Of a DNA stretch of 7,513 nt, positions 1-5,780 are shown one piece after another. Source of the stretch: Candidatus Omnitrophica bacterium CG07_land_8_20_14_0_80_50_8 (lineage in GTDB: Bacteria; Omnitrophota; Gorgyraeia; 2-02-FULL-51-18); the NCBI GenBank assembly GCA_002779345.1, contig PEWW01000006.1, positions 1-7,513 of the forward strand, written 5' to 3'. The notes below the pieces were generated by a model. It did not search any database and was not told where the DNA came from. It was given only the letters and a program-made list of their open reading frames with translations. Both the position numbers and the translations under genes were made by a program. Numbering within the stretch: position 1 is the stretch's first letter; each line of letters opens with the position of its first letter.

Positions 1-372
1 ATGGCAAGAAATGAAAAAGGCCTCAAAGATGCGCTTAAGAAAATCCCGGCGCTTCGTGAAGAATTTTGGCGAAATGTGAACGTGCTCGGCGGCCATGAGA
101 CGCTGAACCCGGCTCTGGAACGAGCCGGCCGCGTAGCTGATTTTCTCGAATTTGCCGAGCTCTTGTGCGCGGACGCGCTTCATCGCGAAGAATCCTGCGG
201 CGGACATTTTCGCGAAGAATATCAGACCCCGGAGGGAGAGGCGAAACGCGACGACGAACACTTCGCCTATGTGGCGGCATGGGAATTTAAGGGCGCCGGC
301 ATCGCGCCTGTTTTGCACAAAGAACCTTTGGTGTATGAGAACGTTCATTTGGCGGTGAGGAATTATAAGTGA
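1..372 (+). CDS. sdhA: Succinate dehydrogenase/fumarate reductase flavoprotein subunit, C-terminal fragment
   Basis: The reading frame is open from the first base and ends at TGA 370-372, so this is the last 123 codons of a longer gene; the ATG at base 1 is very probably an internal Met. The stretch [13 protein letters not shown] followed by RDDEHF matches the C-terminal region of the FAD-bearing subunit of complex II (the [12 protein letters not shown]...RDD pattern of SdhA/FrdA), and the ending [12 protein letters not shown] resembles type B (Bacteroidetes-like) enzymes. The protein interconverts succinate and fumarate at the inner face of the membrane and passes electrons to the iron-sulfur subunit encoded next (551-1291). 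The FAD-binding N-terminus and any cytochrome b gene lie outside the window. Whether it runs as dehydrogenase or fumarate reductase cannot be told from sequence. Confidence 0.93.
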   Translation: MARNEKGLKDALKKIPALREEFWRNVNVLGGHETLNPALERAGRVADFLEFAELLCADALHREESCGGHFREEYQTPEGEAKRDDEHFAYVAAWEFKGAGIAPVLHKEPLVYENVHLAVRNYK

Positions 373-378
373 AATGAG

Positions 379-417
379 CCCTGAACTTATGCGATCGAAG
401 GGAGCAAAAGTTCAGGG
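379..417. repeat. 10-bp inverted repeat after sdhA
   Basis: CCCTGAACTT (379-388) and AAGTTCAGGG (408-417) are perfect reverse complements separated by 19 nt, starting 6 nt after the sdhA stop. It can form a hairpin in the transcript, but no T-run follows, so it is not a standard intrinsic terminator. It may be an mRNA-stabilising or processing stem between sdhA and sdhB, or the edge of the adjacent repeat element. Confidence 0.6.
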
Positions 418-422
418 GCGAA

Positions 423-514
423 TTTCATCCTGAGCGAGCCCGAAGGGCGAGTCGAAGGATCTGATCCCATGATAAGGTTCTTCGTCCCGTCATGCGACGG
501 GACTCAGAATGACA
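423..514. repeat. 92-bp palindromic element with two 40-bp inverted arms
   Basis: The left arm (423-462) and the reverse complement of the right arm (475-514) share one architecture: an outer block T(T/G)TCAT(C/T)CTGAG, a variable 18-nt insert, and an inner block CGAAG(G/A)A/C-type ending CT. A 12-nt centre (463-474) joins them. The two 18-nt inserts differ in sequence. The right one lies in a perfect 8-bp hairpin, GTCCCGTC (484-491) with GACGGGAC (496-503) and a 4-nt loop; the left one contains GCCC-GAA-GGGC. This looks like a non-coding MITE- or REP-like repeat. From memory, similar TCATTCTGAG...CGAAG motifs occur scattered in genomes of several uncultivated and environmental bacteria. It sits between sdhA and sdhB, genes that are usually close together. 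No clear target-site duplication is visible. Confidence 0.75.
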
Positions 515-550
515 GATTAGTTTTATCGAGAACGGTAGAGGAAATAGTCG

Positions 551-1291
551 ATGAATCTCAAACTAAAAGTCTGGCGACAAAATAATTCTAAAGACAAAGG
601 ACGCATGGAGTACGTCGAGGCGAATGATATCAGCCCGAACATGTCTTTTTTGGAAATGCTCGATGTGGTCAACGAAACCCTGACGCTTAAGGGTATTGAA
701 CCGATCGTTTTTGATCACGACTGCCGCGAAGGAATATGCGGGATGTGTTCCTTGGTGATCAACGGCATCGCCCACGGACCCGAGAAGAAAACAACGGCCT
801 GCCAGCTTCATATGCGAAATTTTAAGGACGGTGACACGATTTTTATAGAGCCGTGGAGGGCGAAGGCCTTTCCGATAGTGAAAGACTTGGCGGTGGATCG
901 CAGTGCCCTTGACCGTATCGTGCAGGCGGGCGGTTTTGTTTCGGCCGCTACCGGCGGCGCTCCGGACGGAAACGCGATCCCGGTTTCGAAAGATAACGCG
1001 GAAATCGCGATGGATGCGGCCGCGTGCATCGGATGCGGGGCTTGCGTGGCCGCTTGCAAGAACGCATCGGCGATGTTGTTCGTGGCGGCAAAGGTTTCTC
1101 ATCTGGCGAACCTGCCTCAAGGGCAGGTGGAACGCGAACATCGCGTCGCGCGCATGGTCGCGCAAATGGATAAAGAGGGCTTTGGGAATTGCACGAATCA
1201 GTTTGAATGCGAGGCGGTGTGCCCAAAAGGGATCAGCGTCTCCTTTATCGCCAAGATGAACCGAGAGTATTTGAAAGCAAAAAAAGGGTAA
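551..1291 (+). CDS. sdhB: Succinate dehydrogenase/fumarate reductase iron-sulfur subunit
   Basis: This 246-residue protein carries all the cluster ligands expected of SdhB/FrdB. The N-terminal ferredoxin domain has C58, C63, C66 and C84 for the [2Fe-2S] centre (CREGICGMC...C). The C-terminal domain has C159-x2-C162-x2-C165-x3-C169 and C214-x5-C220-x3-C224-P for the [4Fe-4S] and [3Fe-4S] centres. It relays electrons between the SdhA flavin and membrane quinone. Length and the [16 protein letters not shown] pattern resemble type B, menaquinone-linked complexes. The start is supported by AGAGGA (537-542), 8 nt upstream of ATG. It follows sdhA after a 178-nt gap filled by palindromic repeats. No cytochrome b (sdhC) gene is seen downstream; in type B operons it usually precedes sdhA, outside this window. 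Confidence 0.95.
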   Translation: MNLKLKVWRQNNSKDKGRMEYVEANDISPNMSFLEMLDVVNETLTLKGIEPIVFDHDCREGICGMCSLVINGIAHGPEKKTTACQLHMRNFKDGDTIFIEPWRAKAFPIVKDLAVDRSALDRIVQAGGFVSAATGGAPDGNAIPVSKDNAEIAMDAAACIGCGACVAACKNASAMLFVAAKVSHLANLPQGQVEREHRVARMVAQMDKEGFGNCTNQFECEAVCPKGISVSFIAKMNREYLKAKKG

Positions 1292-1310
1292 CCGCTAAGA
1301 GGAGTCCTGA

Positions 1311-1736
1311 ATGGTTGAAACTGTCAGTGAGTCACCTAAAAAACCGGGTATTGTTATTTTTGTCTCAATCCTTAACTTTTTTTCGGCGGCCCTTTGGTTT
1401 TTGGAAGCCGCTTTTTTTGTGGTACTGCTCATTTTTGGAAATGCGATAAGTGTCACTCAGGCCATTACGGACAAACTCCGGCAAGGTTTGGCGAGTCAAA
1501 ATTTGTCCCTGGGTCTTAATGCCGTTTTTTCTTTTTTTCTGATAGTGGGCGTCTTGCTCGGAGTTTATCATCTCTTGCTTGGGATCGGGCTTCAAAAAGG
1601 CAAAGGGGCCGCTTGGTATGTCCAGATCGTCACGGCCATTGTAGGTTTGATCCTGATTCCGTACGGCACGATCGTAAGCATCGTGATCCTTGTGCTCTTT
1701 TTTCAATCCGGCGTCAGAAATTATTTCAAGGTCTAA
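1311..1736 (+). CDS. Small integral membrane protein of unknown function
   Basis: The protein has 141 residues and is strongly hydrophobic. I see membrane segments at about 14-43, 70-94 and 100-131; the last contains P117 and may be two short helices, giving three or four spans. The loop at 44-69 is polar (VTQAITDKLRQGLASQN) and a short basic loop QKGKG (95-99) separates segments two and three. The layout of a basic turn, AAWYVQIV, and a final LIPYGTIVSIVILVLFF resembles common uncharacterised 3-4 TM bacterial membrane proteins, but I cannot name a family. The start has a good Shine-Dalgarno, AAGAGGAG (1297-1304), 6 nt before ATG. It lies 19 nt after sdhB and 12 nt before mqnD, so it is probably co-transcribed. 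It has no haem-ligand pattern that would make it an Sdh anchor. Confidence 0.8.
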   Translation: MVETVSESPKKPGIVIFVSILNFFSAALWFLEAAFFVVLLIFGNAISVTQAITDKLRQGLASQNLSLGLNAVFSFFLIVGVLLGVYHLLLGIGLQKGKGAAWYVQIVTAIVGLILIPYGTIVSIVILVLFFQSGVRNYFKV

Positions 1737-1748
1737 CGGGTTCGACGC

Positions 1749-2594
1749 ATGCCGCTTATCAAAGCCAAGATTCGCGTGGGTCATAGCCCGGATCCGGACG
1801 ACGCGTTCATGTTTTATGCGATCGCCCACGATAAAATAAAAACAGACGGAATCACTTTTTCTCATGTCGTCGAGGACATTGAGAGCCTCAATAAACGCGC
1901 GTTTAAATCGGATCTCGAGGTGACAGCCGTGTCTGCGTTCGCATTTTTTCAGATCGCCGACAAGTACGCGCTGATGCCTTGCGGCGCGAGCCTAGGAGAT
2001 AACTACGGGCCGTTGCTTATAGCCAAGGAGTCTATCTACTCAAAAGATCTCGAGGGTAAAAAAATCGCGGTACCCGGCCTCCACACCACGGCGTATTTGG
2101 CGTTGCGTCTTTTTTTGCCAAATTTCAAGGAGGTCGTAGTGCCGTTTGACGGGATTTTGGATGCGGTAAAAAACGGTGAGGTGGACGCAGGCCTGGTGAT
2201 TCACGAAGGGCAGCTTACCTACTCAGAGCTCGGGTTTCATAAAGTGGCGGATTTGGGCGAGTGGTTTTACGAAATGACAAAGCTTCCGTTGCCGCTAGGG
2301 GTGGATGTGATCCGAAAAAATCTTGGCCGGGACGTGATGAGAAAAGTGACCAAGCTTTTGAAGAACAGCATTGAATATGGCCTGAAGCACCGCGAAGAGG
2401 CGTTGGTGTACGCAATGAAATTTGGCCGCGGAATTTCGACGGATACGGCCGATAAGTTTGTGGGTAGGTATGTGAACGATTACACCGTAGACATGGGCCG
2501 AAAAGGCAAAGAGGGCTTATTAACGCTGCATCAGGCCGCGGTGGAACATGGCGTTTTAAAGAAACCGGCAAAGATACAGTTTGTGGAGATGTGA
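1749..2594 (+). CDS. mqnD: 1,4-dihydroxy-6-naphthoate synthase (futalosine menaquinone pathway)
   Basis: This 281-residue protein has the periplasmic-binding-protein-like fold signature of the MqnA/MqnD family. The N-terminal HSPDPDDAFMFY (12-23) corresponds to the SPCPNDTFIFY-type motif of MqnD. The stretch GLVIHEGQLTY (148-158) holds H152, matching the conserved histidine proposed as catalytic base, and LGEWFYEMTKLPLPLG follows it as in MqnD. MqnD converts cyclic dehypoxanthine futalosine to 1,4-dihydroxy-6-naphthoate, a cytosolic step toward menaquinone. That fits the upstream complex II genes, which need menaquinone. The Shine-Dalgarno is poor (ACGGG, 1736-1740). The main alternatives are the sister enzyme MqnA or a paralogue annotated as a substrate-binding protein; the DPDD variant of the N-terminal motif leaves some doubt. 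Confidence 0.82.
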   Translation: MPLIKAKIRVGHSPDPDDAFMFYAIAHDKIKTDGITFSHVVEDIESLNKRAFKSDLEVTAVSAFAFFQIADKYALMPCGASLGDNYGPLLIAKESIYSKDLEGKKIAVPGLHTTAYLALRLFLPNFKEVVVPFDGILDAVKNGEVDAGLVIHEGQLTYSELGFHKVADLGEWFYEMTKLPLPLGVDVIRKNLGRDVMRKVTKLLKNSIEYGLKHREEALVYAMKFGRGISTDTADKFVGRYVNDYTVDMGRKGKEGLLTLHQAAVEHGVLKKPAKIQFVEM

Positions 2595-2854
2595 CTGACA
2601 TGTTCGACGGAATGAAAGGCATGATGGGGCAGTTTCAGCTCATGCAAAAGCTCATGGCTGATGAAAATTTTAAAGCCTTCATAGCTCATCCGAAAGTGCA
2701 GGCGGTTTTTAAGGATCCGGAATTTAAAGAGATAGCGAAATCAAAGAATTTCTCTAAAATTCTTGCCAGCCCAAAATTTGCCGCGCTGATGCAAGATCCC
2801 GAGCTTTCCGTTTTAATGGCAAAGATCAATCCTCAACAGTTTATTCAAAGTTAA
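2591..2854 (+). CDS. Hypothetical 87-residue protein with a tandem 27-residue duplication
   Basis: I do not recognise a named family. After a Met-rich head (residues 1-25, with MKGMMGQFQLMQKLM) the protein is two back-to-back copies of a 27-residue unit, 26-52 and 53-79. Nine positions are identical (N, F, A, P, K, A, D, P, E) and most of the rest keep hydrophobic character; each copy reads roughly NF..(I/L)A.PK..A...DPE. The pattern of helices broken by P and DPE resembles STI1/HOP-like helical repeats, which is only a resemblance. The GTG start overlaps the mqnD stop as GTGA, suggesting translational coupling. ATG 2600 is an alternative, with GGAG (2585-2588) 11 nt upstream. No signal peptide or membrane span is visible, so it is probably cytosolic. 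Confidence 0.7.
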   Translation: MTDMFDGMKGMMGQFQLMQKLMADENFKAFIAHPKVQAVFKDPEFKEIAKSKNFSKILASPKFAALMQDPELSVLMAKINPQQFIQS

Positions 2855-2868
2855 GAAACCGCGTCCCC

Positions 2869-3615
2869 ATGATTAAGAAAATATCGTCCCGGGTGTTCTT
2901 CCTGATATTTATTGTCGTTTTGTCTGATACTGTTTTAGCATCGGCGGAACGGATCGAATCTAAAGATGAGGATAAAGACGGCCGCAAAGAAACTCGGGTG
3001 TTTTACGAGGGAAGCCAAATCACAAGAGTTGAGGTTGATAAAAACGGGGATGGGAAACCTGACCAGTGGGTTTACTTCAAAAGCGGAATAAGGAATCATT
3101 CTGAAATCGATGCTGACTTTGACGGCAAAATAGACAAATGGGTGATTTATGACGCCAAAGGAGTACGAAGGCAAACCGCCAAAGACACTAACCATGATGG
3201 CAAACCCGATGAATTTCTGACGTTTTTAAAGGGGCGGGATTTGGTGCTTAAAGAGTACGACCGTAACTTTGACGGGCGAATCGATAAACGGATGCTACAG
3301 CGATGGGATCCGAACAGGAAAATTACGACCTTCATCAACGGGAGACCCGGCTCCATCCCCAACCCCAGTTACCTTACTTTGCGGAGAGAAGAAGACAATA
3401 ACTTTGACGGCAAGATTGACGTCTACAGAGAACGCGAAAATAAGAACCCCCCGGCCGACAAGATAGGAAAAGAAATAGATTCTGTGCCTGCCAAAATTCA
3501 AGAGAAAAAAAATAGTGCCGAATCGGATAAAAAAAAGAATCAAACGGACGGTGGGAAGCAACGAGGCTCTGTAGAAAATTTGGTTCAGAACATGAACGAA
3601 AGACACCAGTGGTAG
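2869..3615 (+). CDS. Secreted protein with six calcium-loop-like DxNxDG repeats
   Basis: The 248-residue product begins with a typical Sec signal peptide: basic MIKKISSR, a hydrophobic core at 9-18, and a likely cut near A24-S25-A26. No lipobox cysteine is present. Six acidic loops of the form D-x-[DN]-x-D-G-[KR]-x-[DE] follow at residues 33-41, 57-65, 81-89, 106-114, 131-139 and 176-184, mostly spaced 24-25 residues, with W/Y/F-rich beta-like linkers (for example QWVYF, KWVIY). Such loops resemble EF-hand/dockerin and thrombospondin type-3 calcium sites, so a calcium-binding extracytoplasmic protein is inferred. Residues from about 190 onward are Lys/Glu/Ser-rich and probably disordered. It starts 14 nt after the preceding gene with no obvious Shine-Dalgarno. 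Function is unknown. Confidence 0.8.
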   Translation: MIKKISSRVFFLIFIVVLSDTVLASAERIESKDEDKDGRKETRVFYEGSQITRVEVDKNGDGKPDQWVYFKSGIRNHSEIDADFDGKIDKWVIYDAKGVRRQTAKDTNHDGKPDEFLTFLKGRDLVLKEYDRNFDGRIDKRMLQRWDPNRKITTFINGRPGSIPNPSYLTLRREEDNNFDGKIDVYRERENKNPPADKIGKEIDSVPAKIQEKKNSAESDKKKNQTDGGKQRGSVENLVQNMNERHQW

Positions 3616-3654
3616 GGAATAGGTTCTGACAAGACGGTGAATGCGTGAATACGC

Positions 3655-3683
3655 TTGACATTTTTTTAGTCGAATGCTAGGAT
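3655..3683 (+). promoter_or_regulatory. Sigma-70-type promoter for rplM-rpsI
   Basis: TTGACA (3655-3660) is separated by exactly 17 nt from TAGGAT (3678-3683), which is preceded by TGC (3675-3677) as an extended -10 element. Expected transcription start is near 3690, leaving a 5' leader of only about 17 nt before the rplM ATG at 3707. Position just upstream of a ribosomal protein operon supports the call. Confidence 0.8.
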
Positions 3684-3695
3684 CCCCTTTCTTTT

Positions 3696-3705
3696 AGGGG
3701 GGGGG
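3696..3705 (+). promoter_or_regulatory. rplM ribosome binding site within a run of nine G
   Basis: A3696 is followed by nine consecutive G (3697-3705), one nucleotide before the ATG at 3707. Any AGGGG/GGGGG register at the 5' side of the run gives a usable Shine-Dalgarno, so the exact spacing is not fixed by sequence. The homopolymer is unusual at this site and its length may be uncertain in the assembly. Confidence 0.6.
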
Positions 3706-3706
3706 T

Positions 3707-4174
3707 ATGTCTACTTTTTTTGTGAAACCGGCGGATGTAAAAGAGAAACGATGGCAGGTTGTTGACGCGCGCGGCCAGGTTGTGGGTCGTTTGGCGGCAA
3801 AGATCTCGAGAATTTTGAGCGGCAAGAACAACACCGACTACACCCCTCATACCGAAACCGGGGACGGCGTGATCGTGATCAATGCCAAGGATGTGATCGT
3901 GACCGGCACTAAGGCAAAAACAAAAATTTATAAGTTCTACTCAGGATATCCGGGCGGTCAGAGGGAAAGCACTTTCGAACGGGTGATGGCGAAGGATCCG
4001 ACGTATGCGTTAAGGCATGCGGTTAAGGGGATGCTTCCCAAATCCGTATTAGGCAAACGGATGATCACGCACCTACTGATTTATGCCGGAGCCGAGCATC
4101 CGCATGCGGCGCAAGTCAACGCAAACACGTCAAAAAAAGTTTCGAGCGCGCAACCCAAAAAGGAAAAAAAGTAG
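3707..4174 (+). CDS. rplM: 50S ribosomal protein L13
   Basis: The 155-residue protein matches L13 across its length: W16-QVVDARGQVVGRLA (17-30), a GKNNTDYTPH block (39-48), GDGVIVINAKDV (52-63), YSGYPGG (78-84), AVKGMLPKSVLGKRM (105-119) and the hallmark YAGAEHPHAAQ (126-136). L13 binds 23S rRNA early in large-subunit assembly. Typical bacterial L13 is near 142 residues; this one adds a Lys/Ser-rich tail from about 137 to 155. It has its own promoter (3655-3683) and is followed directly by rpsI, the usual bacterial pairing. Confidence 0.98.
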   Translation: MSTFFVKPADVKEKRWQVVDARGQVVGRLAAKISRILSGKNNTDYTPHTETGDGVIVINAKDVIVTGTKAKTKIYKFYSGYPGGQRESTFERVMAKDPTYALRHAVKGMLPKSVLGKRMITHLLIYAGAEHPHAAQVNANTSKKVSSAQPKKEKK

Positions 4175-4591
4175 ATGTCACCTACCGAGCTATTGAAGGC
4201 CCCCGCTGAAAAAGATTTAGGCACCGGAAGGCGCAAAGAAGCGACTGCGCGTGTTCAGCTATTCAAGGGAACCGGGATTATTCAAGTGAACAAAAGGGAT
4301 ATCAAAAAATATTTCGGGCGTCTGACGCTGCAGATGATCGTACGGCAACCGTTGGAAGCCATGCAGCTTAATGACAAGCTGGATATCATTGCCAATGTCA
4401 GGGGCGGCGGGCTGGCCGGTCAGGCAGGAGCCGTGCGCCACGCTATTTCAAGGGCTTTAGTAAAATTTGATGAAACCTTGAAGCCGCTTTTACGCCGCGG
4501 CGACTATTTAACCCGTGATTCCCGTATGAAGGAACGTAAGAAGTACGGACGCAAAGGGGCTCGGCGTAGATTTCAATTTTCGAAGAGGTAG
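4175..4591 (+). CDS. rpsI: 30S ribosomal protein S9
   Basis: The 138-residue protein has the S9 signatures [12 protein letters not shown] (16-27), [19 protein letters not shown] (77-95), the basic [17 protein letters not shown] block, and the near-invariant C-terminal SKR, whose tail reaches the ribosomal P site. The first 15 residues are somewhat longer than in many S9 proteins. The ATG immediately follows the rplM TAG, and AAGGAA (4160-4165) lies 9 nt upstream inside rplM, so the two genes are translated from one message. A strong terminator follows about 50 nt downstream. Confidence 0.98.
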   Translation: MSPTELLKAPAEKDLGTGRRKEATARVQLFKGTGIIQVNKRDIKKYFGRLTLQMIVRQPLEAMQLNDKLDIIANVRGGGLAGQAGAVRHAISRALVKFDETLKPLLRRGDYLTRDSRMKERKKYGRKGARRRFQFSKR

Positions 4592-4640
4592 TGTTTATTT
4601 TTTAAAAGACCACCCAACGAAAAATCTTATAACTATAATA

Positions 4641-4679
4641 AATGCCGAGCGTTACGCTCGGTATTTTTATTTATTTTTT
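4641..4679 (+). terminator. Intrinsic terminator of rplM-rpsI
   Basis: Positions 4641-4651 pair with 4655-4665 around a TTA loop: seven consecutive Watson-Crick pairs in the core (CCGAGCG with CGCTCGG), then a G-T wobble and three A/T pairs at the base. A T-rich tract runs from 4662 to 4679. This is a textbook Rho-independent terminator, 49 nt after the rpsI stop. Confidence 0.93.
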
Positions 4680-4706
4680 GACAGAATTAAGAAACGCCTC
4701 TATAAT
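4678..4706 (+). promoter_or_regulatory. Perfect consensus sigma-70 promoter for the arg operon
   Basis: TTGACA (4678-4683), a 17-nt spacer, and TATAAT (4701-4706) match the housekeeping consensus at all twelve positions. Predicted transcription start is about 4713, giving a leader of roughly 37 nt before argC ATG 4750. The first two T of the -35 box are also the end of the preceding terminator's T-tract. I see no recognisable ArgR-type operator. Confidence 0.9.
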
Positions 4707-4749
4707 AACAAGTTTATTGCTGTTACGACAAATCAAACGGGATAGCCCT

Positions 4750-5778
4750 ATGACGCGGAAGATAAATGTGGGAGTTGTTGGAGCGACGGGATACACGGGC
4801 GAAGCGTTGGTGCGAATTCTCGCGGATCATCCGAAGGCGCGGCTTGTCTATGTCTCTGGGAAAGAGGACCGCAAAACCAAGATCCAGGAAATTTTCCCTT
4901 ATTTAAGGCATCAATTGGATTTGGAATGTAAGGCATTTTCCGTTGACGAGGCCGTCGAGCAATGCGACTTTATTTTCCTATCATTGCCGCATACGGTTTC
5001 TATGCAGGTGGCGCCGGCCATCTTAAAGGCAAAGAAAAAAGTGGTGGACATAAGCGCCGATTACCGCCTGAAGGATGAAAAAATTTATGAACGGTTTTAC
5101 AAAGTGAAGCATCGGGACGCGGCAAATTTAAAACACGCCGTCTACGGTTTGCCCGAGATAAACCGAGCAAGGATCCGCGGGGCGGCGCTGGTTGCGAATC
5201 CGGGCTGTTATCCTACCGGTTCGATTCTTGGGCTCCTACCCGGAATTAAGGGCGACCTGTTTCGCTCCGAGACGATCCAGATCGATGCCAAGAGCGGCGT
5301 CACCGGCGCGGGGCGGAAGGCGGATAAAGCGCTTAATTTTTCGGAGGTAAACGAGTCCTTTAAGGCGTACAAGCTTTTTGAACATCAACATGTGCCGGAG
5401 ATCAACCAAGAGCTGTCGCGCGTCGCCAAGAGGGAGGTGGATGTCGTGTTTGTACCGCATCTTTTACCGATCAACCGGGGGATCTTGAGTACGATTTATG
5501 TGAAGCTTAAGAAGCGCATGACGACCGACGAGCTCATCGGCGTTTACGCCAAGGGCTACGCCAAGGAACCCTTTGTGAAGGTTTATGAAAACGGCCGGTT
5601 GCCCGAAATTAGGCATGTCATAAATACCAATTTTTGCGATATCGGTCTTAAGGTCAACGAGTCCAAAAATCTGGCGGTCATCGTGACGACTATTGATAAT
5701 CTGGGCAAAGGCGCCGCCGGTCAGGCGGTCGAGAACATGAATATCATGTCCGGTTTTGAAGAAACGGAAGGTCTTTGA
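4750..5778 (+). CDS. argC: N-acetyl-gamma-glutamyl-phosphate reductase
   Basis: ArgC reduces N-acetylglutamyl phosphate to N-acetylglutamate semialdehyde with NADPH, the third step of arginine synthesis. The 342-residue protein shows the Rossmann motif GVVGATGYTGEAL (8-20), SLPHTVS (78-84), DISADYRL (100-107), YGLPEINR (132-139), and the active-site NPGCYPT with nucleophile C153; EHQHVPEINQEL and GKGAAGQAVENMN near the C-terminus are also typical. The frame is open back to ATG 4642, but that start lies inside the terminator hairpin and upstream of the promoter, and would add 36 residues with no family match. ATG 4750 gives the usual ArgC length, with weak GGGA (4739-4742) upstream. It is the first gene of argC-argJ-argB. 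Confidence 0.97.
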   Translation: MTRKINVGVVGATGYTGEALVRILADHPKARLVYVSGKEDRKTKIQEIFPYLRHQLDLECKAFSVDEAVEQCDFIFLSLPHTVSMQVAPAILKAKKKVVDISADYRLKDEKIYERFYKVKHRDAANLKHAVYGLPEINRARIRGAALVANPGCYPTGSILGLLPGIKGDLFRSETIQIDAKSGVTGAGRKADKALNFSEVNESFKAYKLFEHQHVPEINQELSRVAKREVDVVFVPHLLPINRGILSTIYVKLKKRMTTDELIGVYAKGYAKEPFVKVYENGRLPEIRHVINTNFCDIGLKVNESKNLAVIVTTIDNLGKGAAGQAVENMNIMSGFEETEGL

Positions 5779-5780
5779 AA

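Noticed and set aside
374..433. 19-codon ORF starting just after sdhA
   Set aside because: Too short, lacks a ribosome binding site, and runs into the palindromic element.
563..1165. 200-codon minus-strand open frame opposite sdhB
   Set aside because: Shadow of SdhB, whose cysteine motifs are unambiguous.
3643..3667. GCGT-GAAT-ACGC followed by T-run as a terminator for the upstream gene
   Set aside because: The stem has only 4 bp and the T-run is displaced by TTGACA, which is better explained as the rplM -35 box.
3684..3700. CCCC (3684-3687) pairing with the G run to hide the rplM ribosome binding site
   Set aside because: The predicted transcription start near 3690 leaves the C run outside the mRNA.
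4634..4639. TATAAT upstream of the rpsI terminator as a second promoter
   Set aside because: No -35 box lies 17 nt upstream (CACCCA at 4611-4616), and transcripts would meet the terminator at once.
4642..4749. 36-residue N-terminal extension of ArgC starting at ATG 4642
   Set aside because: It starts inside the terminator hairpin and upstream of the promoter, has no Shine-Dalgarno, and lengthens ArgC beyond its usual size.
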